Shown one piece after another: positions 28,347 to 31,254 of a stretch of DNA of 31,254 bases. The position numbers and the translations under genes were made by a program. Origin of the DNA: a virus; IMG/VR virus record IMGVR_UViG_3300028388_003043, positions 1 to 31,254 of that record; one strand, 5' to 3'. Numbering within the stretch: position 1 is the stretch's first letter; every line of letters begins with the position of its first letter. The notes below the pieces were generated by a model. It was given only the letters and a program-made list of their open reading frames with translations, was not told the DNA's origin and did no database searches.

Positions 28347-30685
28347 TTATTGAGATAAAAAGAGGATTAGCAACAGTTGCCAGCTTTAGAGCTAATGAGG
28401 ACGTGGTGTTCACTCAAAAGCTGATGGGTGAGCATAAGATCACCGCCACCATTCAAGTAGCGGATGAGATGGACGTTCAAATTGGTGACTATATTGAATA
28501 TAATGGAGATGTTTATATTTTAAATAATGCTCCAGAGGTTACTCGCATGGGTAATCGAATGTTGGAGTATAGCTTTGAGTTTGAGGGAGAGATATACAAG
28601 CTCTACAATAAAATCTTTATGGATGAGGGAGCGGCTGATTTCAGCTATTTCGGTACTCCTGAAGATTACCTCTTATTGTTATTGACCAATATCAATGAAA
28701 TAGATGCAGGCTGGACATTAGGCACGGTGGATGATGTAGAGCCTCGCAATATCACCTTTAATAATCAAAGCTGTAGAGAAGCCTTAAGCCGAATAGCAGA
28801 AGAGTTCGGGCTTGAGTACATTGTAGAAGGCCAGCAAATTAGCATGGTTAGTAAGGTTGGTGAGGATATATTCCTGAATTTGGAATATGGAAAAGGCAAA
28901 GGTCTTTATCAATTGGAGAGATTAAGATTGAATGATAAGGGAGTGATCACTCGCTTATATGCCTTTGGTGGCCGTAAGAATATCGACTTTGATTATAGAG
29001 ATGGAGCGGATAGGCTTCAATTTGCCGCTAATCCATTAGAAAGCAATGTGTCTACTTATGGAGTGGTAGAAGGCTCTATTACCTTTGAGGATATCTTCCC
29101 GAATCGGACAGGCTCAGTTACTGACTTGCCAGCCAGTGGTGATATCTTGAGCATTTTTGACAACACTCTTGATTTCGACATCAACGATCAGTTGTTAGAA
29201 GGAACAGTCGCTAAGATTGTCTTTAAGACTGGAGACCTTGCTGGAAATCAATTTGAGATTACCGCTTATGACCATACCACTAAGAAAATCACCTTTAAGG
29301 AGTTCACAGAAGAGAATGACTATAAGCTTCCTAACGATGTGGTAAAGCCTGCCTTGGGAGATGAATATACCTTGGTGGATATTAAGATGCCACAGACTTA
29401 CATCGATACAGCTGAGGCGGAGCTTCAGGCAAAGGCTCAGGAGTATTTGGATGAGCATGATCACCCGAGGGTTACCTATGCTTTTAACTGTGATGAGATA
29501 TTCTTTAAGCAGAATAATATCAATATCAATATAGGGGATAGAGTCAGTATTATCGACCAGCCTTTAGAAATTAATACTACCCTAAGAATTAGTGAGATAA
29601 GTTTCCCTTTATTGTATCCTAAGCGATTGACTGCCGCTATTTCGGAAGGAGTGGAATATACCACCACAGAGCGAATCATTAGAATTACGGCTAACACTTT
29701 AGAGCAGATCAAAACAGTAAGCCAGACCTCCAATGAGCAGGCAAGATTGAGCCAGCTGAGGCTAAGAGAATTGCAAGGATTGATTTATGATCCTGACGGC
29801 TATTTTGATACTGAGAACATTAAGCCCTCCAGTATAGAGACTATCCATTTGGCGGTAGGTGTGAAGAGCCAGCAGTTTGCGCTAAGTGGAGTGGTATTCT
29901 CACCCAATCAAAATGCCATCCCAGCAAGCTTCGGCTGGACGGGCGGTGAGCTGATACATTACGAGATAGAGGAGAATTTAAGAACATGGCAAATTGCCCA
30001 AGGGAGCATCGGTTCCTTACTGGATGGGAATGCTTATTACATCTTTGCCCGTGTGCCAATAGTCGGCAATCAGGGAGGAATAGTGCTAGACACCGCAGCT
30101 CGTAAAGTTGATCATGAAGCTGGCTTTTATACGCTGCTTATTGGTGTGCTTCATTCGGTAATTGATGGCGTGAGAGGCATATCCCTGACCTATGGTACTA
30201 CTGAAATAAACGGCAAGTTCATCAGGACAGGTACTATCACCTCACAGGATGGTTTAACTTACTTTGACTTAGATAGTGGGGTGATTGGTGGAAAGATTCA
30301 GTTTGAGGCTGGGAGTAGTGGATATCAGAACTTGGCGGATATTCCTGGGGCTAATCCTTACTTTGAGCAGGGGGTGAGGTTGTGGAGTTATTCATCTGTC
30401 GGTGAAAACACTGAGGAAAACCTTATAGACATAATTGTTAACACTGGAAGTTGGGGCGGAAAAGCCTTGCAAATACAAGGCTCTAAAAGTGTTTTTTGGA
30501 AAAATGCCAAGTCTGTCAATACTTCAAATAAGTACAAGGGACGATTCCGAGTCAGGCAAACAATAGACTCTACTGATCCGAATAAAATGAGGGTATATGC
30601 TGGCGTAAGATGTTTAGATAGAGATTATCAAAGCTTAGGTAATAATAAATATTTTGTATGTGAATTTGAGTTAATATCAGTATAA
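28343..30685 (+). CDS. Tail hub/fibre protein, cut by in-frame TAA
   Basis: Protein of 780 residues up to TAA 30683. Residues about 1-400 look like a tail-associated (Tal/hub) domain (FTQKLMGEHKITATIQVADEMDVQIGDYIEYNGD; NQSCREALSRIAEEFGLEYIVEGQQISMV, in pieces). A coiled neck (about 450-475, ANTLEQIKTVSQTSNEQARL) leads to a fibre part. From residue 670 a lectin-like module begins (ANPYFEQGVRLWSYSSVGENT). The stop falls inside that module (FVCEFELISV), and the same frame stays open for 189 codons after it. Either the fibre is shortened, or the stop is read through. Confidence 0.85.
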   Translation: MIIEIKRGLATVASFRANEDVVFTQKLMGEHKITATIQVADEMDVQIGDYIEYNGDVYILNNAPEVTRMGNRMLEYSFEFEGEIYKLYNKIFMDEGAADFSYFGTPEDYLLLLLTNINEIDAGWTLGTVDDVEPRNITFNNQSCREALSRIAEEFGLEYIVEGQQISMVSKVGEDIFLNLEYGKGKGLYQLERLRLNDKGVITRLYAFGGRKNIDFDYRDGADRLQFAANPLESNVSTYGVVEGSITFEDIFPNRTGSVTDLPASGDILSIFDNTLDFDINDQLLEGTVAKIVFKTGDLAGNQFEITAYDHTTKKITFKEFTEENDYKLPNDVVKPALGDEYTLVDIKMPQTYIDTAEAELQAKAQEYLDEHDHPRVTYAFNCDEIFFKQNNININIGDRVSIIDQPLEINTTLRISEISFPLLYPKRLTAAISEGVEYTTTERIIRITANTLEQIKTVSQTSNEQARLSQLRLRELQGLIYDPDGYFDTENIKPSSIETIHLAVGVKSQQFALSGVVFSPNQNAIPASFGWTGGELIHYEIEENLRTWQIAQGSIGSLLDGNAYYIFARVPIVGNQGGIVLDTAARKVDHEAGFYTLLIGVLHSVIDGVRGISLTYGTTEINGKFIRTGTITSQDGLTYFDLDSGVIGGKIQFEAGSSGYQNLADIPGANPYFEQGVRLWSYSSVGENTEENLIDIIVNTGSWGGKALQIQGSKSVFWKNAKSVNTSNKYKGRFRVRQTIDSTDPNKMRVYAGVRCLDRDYQSLGNNKYFVCEFELISV
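30350..30466 (+). repeat. Fibre module repeat, copy 1
   Basis: Encodes NPYFEQGVRLWSYSSVGENT followed by EENLIDIIVNTGSWGGKAL. The same block returns at 31139. This looks like the start of a jelly-roll, carbohydrate-binding-type module (inference). Confidence 0.75.
30683..30685 (+). other. In-frame TAA inside the fibre gene
   Basis: Codons before it read FELISV and after it FEGLISGEG in the same frame. The next stop in this frame is not reached in the window. A single base change (for example AAA to TAA) would explain it. TAA followed by TTT is not a known efficient readthrough context. Confidence 0.85.
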
Positions 30686-30856
30686 TTTGAGGGATTAATA
30701 TCAGGAGAAGGTAGTGCTACAAACCAATTTATTCCTGGTACTAAATATGTAAGGCCAATGTTTATTGTTAATGTAAGTGGTGGAGATGGTACTACCGAAA
30801 TAGACGGTCTAGAATTCTACGATATTACTGAAACAAACCTTTTAGAAAACAGTCTT

Positions 30857-30970
30857 GGAAATTTGGCTTATGAAAATCTAGTTGGTCTCGCAAAGCTAGA
30901 CTCAACAGTCATTGATGGTGGTTATATAAAAACATCCCTTATTGATGTTAATACTTTAATAGTTCAGGGT
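30857..30970 (+). repeat. Fibre repeat A (38 codons)
   Basis: Encodes LAYENLVGLAKLDST followed by VIDGGYIKTSLIDVNTLIVQG. Repeat B is the second copy, 138 bp later. Confidence 0.8.
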
Positions 30971-30994
30971 AATTTAGCTACTCAGGACAATCTG

Positions 30995-31108
30995 GGAGAT
31001 TTAGCTTTTGATGATCTAGTGAGCCTCGCCAAATTAGACAGCACTATTATTCAAGGCGGTTATATAAAGACCAGCTTAATTGATGTCGAAACTTTAATAG
31101 TACAAGGA
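30995..31108 (+). repeat. Fibre repeat B (38 codons)
   Basis: Encodes LAFDDLVSLAKLDST followed by IIQGGYIKTSLIDVETLIVQG, nearly the same residues as repeat A with many synonymous changes in DNA, so the protein sequence is being kept. Confidence 0.8.
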
Positions 31109-31138
31109 GATATTGCTAAAAGAGGTGATTTAAATTTA

Positions 31139-31254
31139 ACTAATCCCTTTTTTGAACTTGGGACTAAATATTGGAGCTATTCATCTTCAGGAGAAAACAC
31201 TGATGAAAACCTGACGGATACAATTGTTAAAATTGGGAGTTGGGGTAGAAATGT
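31139..31254 (+). repeat. Fibre module repeat, copy 2 (cut by window end)
   Basis: Encodes TNPFFELGTKYWSYSSSGEN then TDENLTDTIVKIGSWG, aligned without gaps to copy 1 at 30350. Confidence 0.75.

Larger units (their letters stand above)
30686..31254 (+). pseudogene. Downstream part of tail fibre, same frame, runs off the window
   Basis: It encodes at least 189 residues in the frame of the upstream gene. It first completes the lectin-like module (TKYVRPMFIVNVSGGDGTTEIDGLEFYD), then has two fibre repeats of 38 residues (30857-30970, 30995-31108), then begins a second lectin-like module at 31139. An internal ATG at 30758 lies mid-module, so independent translation is unlikely. The gene continues beyond 31254. 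Confidence 0.7.

Overview
The window is most of a Mu-like transposable prophage (Saltoviridae-like core genes, siphovirus-type tail) in a Bacteroidota host, probably a marine Cytophagales-type bacterium. The host call is inference. It rests on a Bacteroidota-type promoter (TTTG-N19-TATATTTG at 1248-1278), A-rich start contexts, moderately AT-rich DNA, and the style of the capsid, tape-measure and tail-chaperone proteins. The right end of the phage lies beyond base 31254. The left end is probably within the first 150-300 bases, because the leftward repressor sits where the Mu repressor sits relative to attL.

Layout. (1) 1-303: possible interrupted host ORF and left-end repeats. (2) 304-1530: leftward XRE/S24 LexA-type repressor and rightward Ner-like regulator, divergent across a control region with two matching operator palindromes. 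(3) 1533-8563: early replication block: MuA-like DDE transposase, MuB-like AAA ATPase (with an apparent 5' frameshift), a DnaA-domain-IV-like protein, DUF3164, a RecA-like ATPase, a replisome-type protein, small Zn-ribbon proteins and GemA/Gp16. (4) 8565-12075: accessory block with an HNH endonuclease, a chain of tiny overlapping genes joined by near-perfect Shine-Dalgarno sequences (rare in Bacteroidota), and two related lipoproteins that flank a long hairpin; it ends in a strong terminator. (5) 12214-12531: an isolated gene in the position of a middle/late regulator. (6) 12532-13127: about 600 bp with no convincing gene, holding inverted repeats, DnaA-box-like iterons and a leftward terminator. 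(7) 18842 down to 13128, leftward: terminase small and large subunits, gp36-like protein, portal fused to an F-like head protein, gpG-like protein, a tail-terminator candidate and a 42-residue membrane protein. (8) 19017-31254, rightward: protease with nested scaffold, major capsid, holin, L,D-transpeptidase-like endolysin candidate, u-spanin candidate, connector-type protein, tail tube, frameshifted tail chaperones, tape measure, Dit-like protein and tail hub/fibre protein.

How it works together (inference from family knowledge): the repressor holds lysogeny and, by its S24 fold, should respond to RecA/DNA damage. Ner, MuA and MuB drive replicative transposition. The two late operons diverge from a nested inverted-repeat region at 18873-18953. 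Notable oddities are an in-frame TAA at 30683 inside the tail fibre gene, whose reading frame stays open to the window edge, duplicated receptor-binding-type modules there, and a dispersed motif of the form AAAACCCTTTTAA seen at several gene boundaries. No rRNA, tRNA or CRISPR array was seen.
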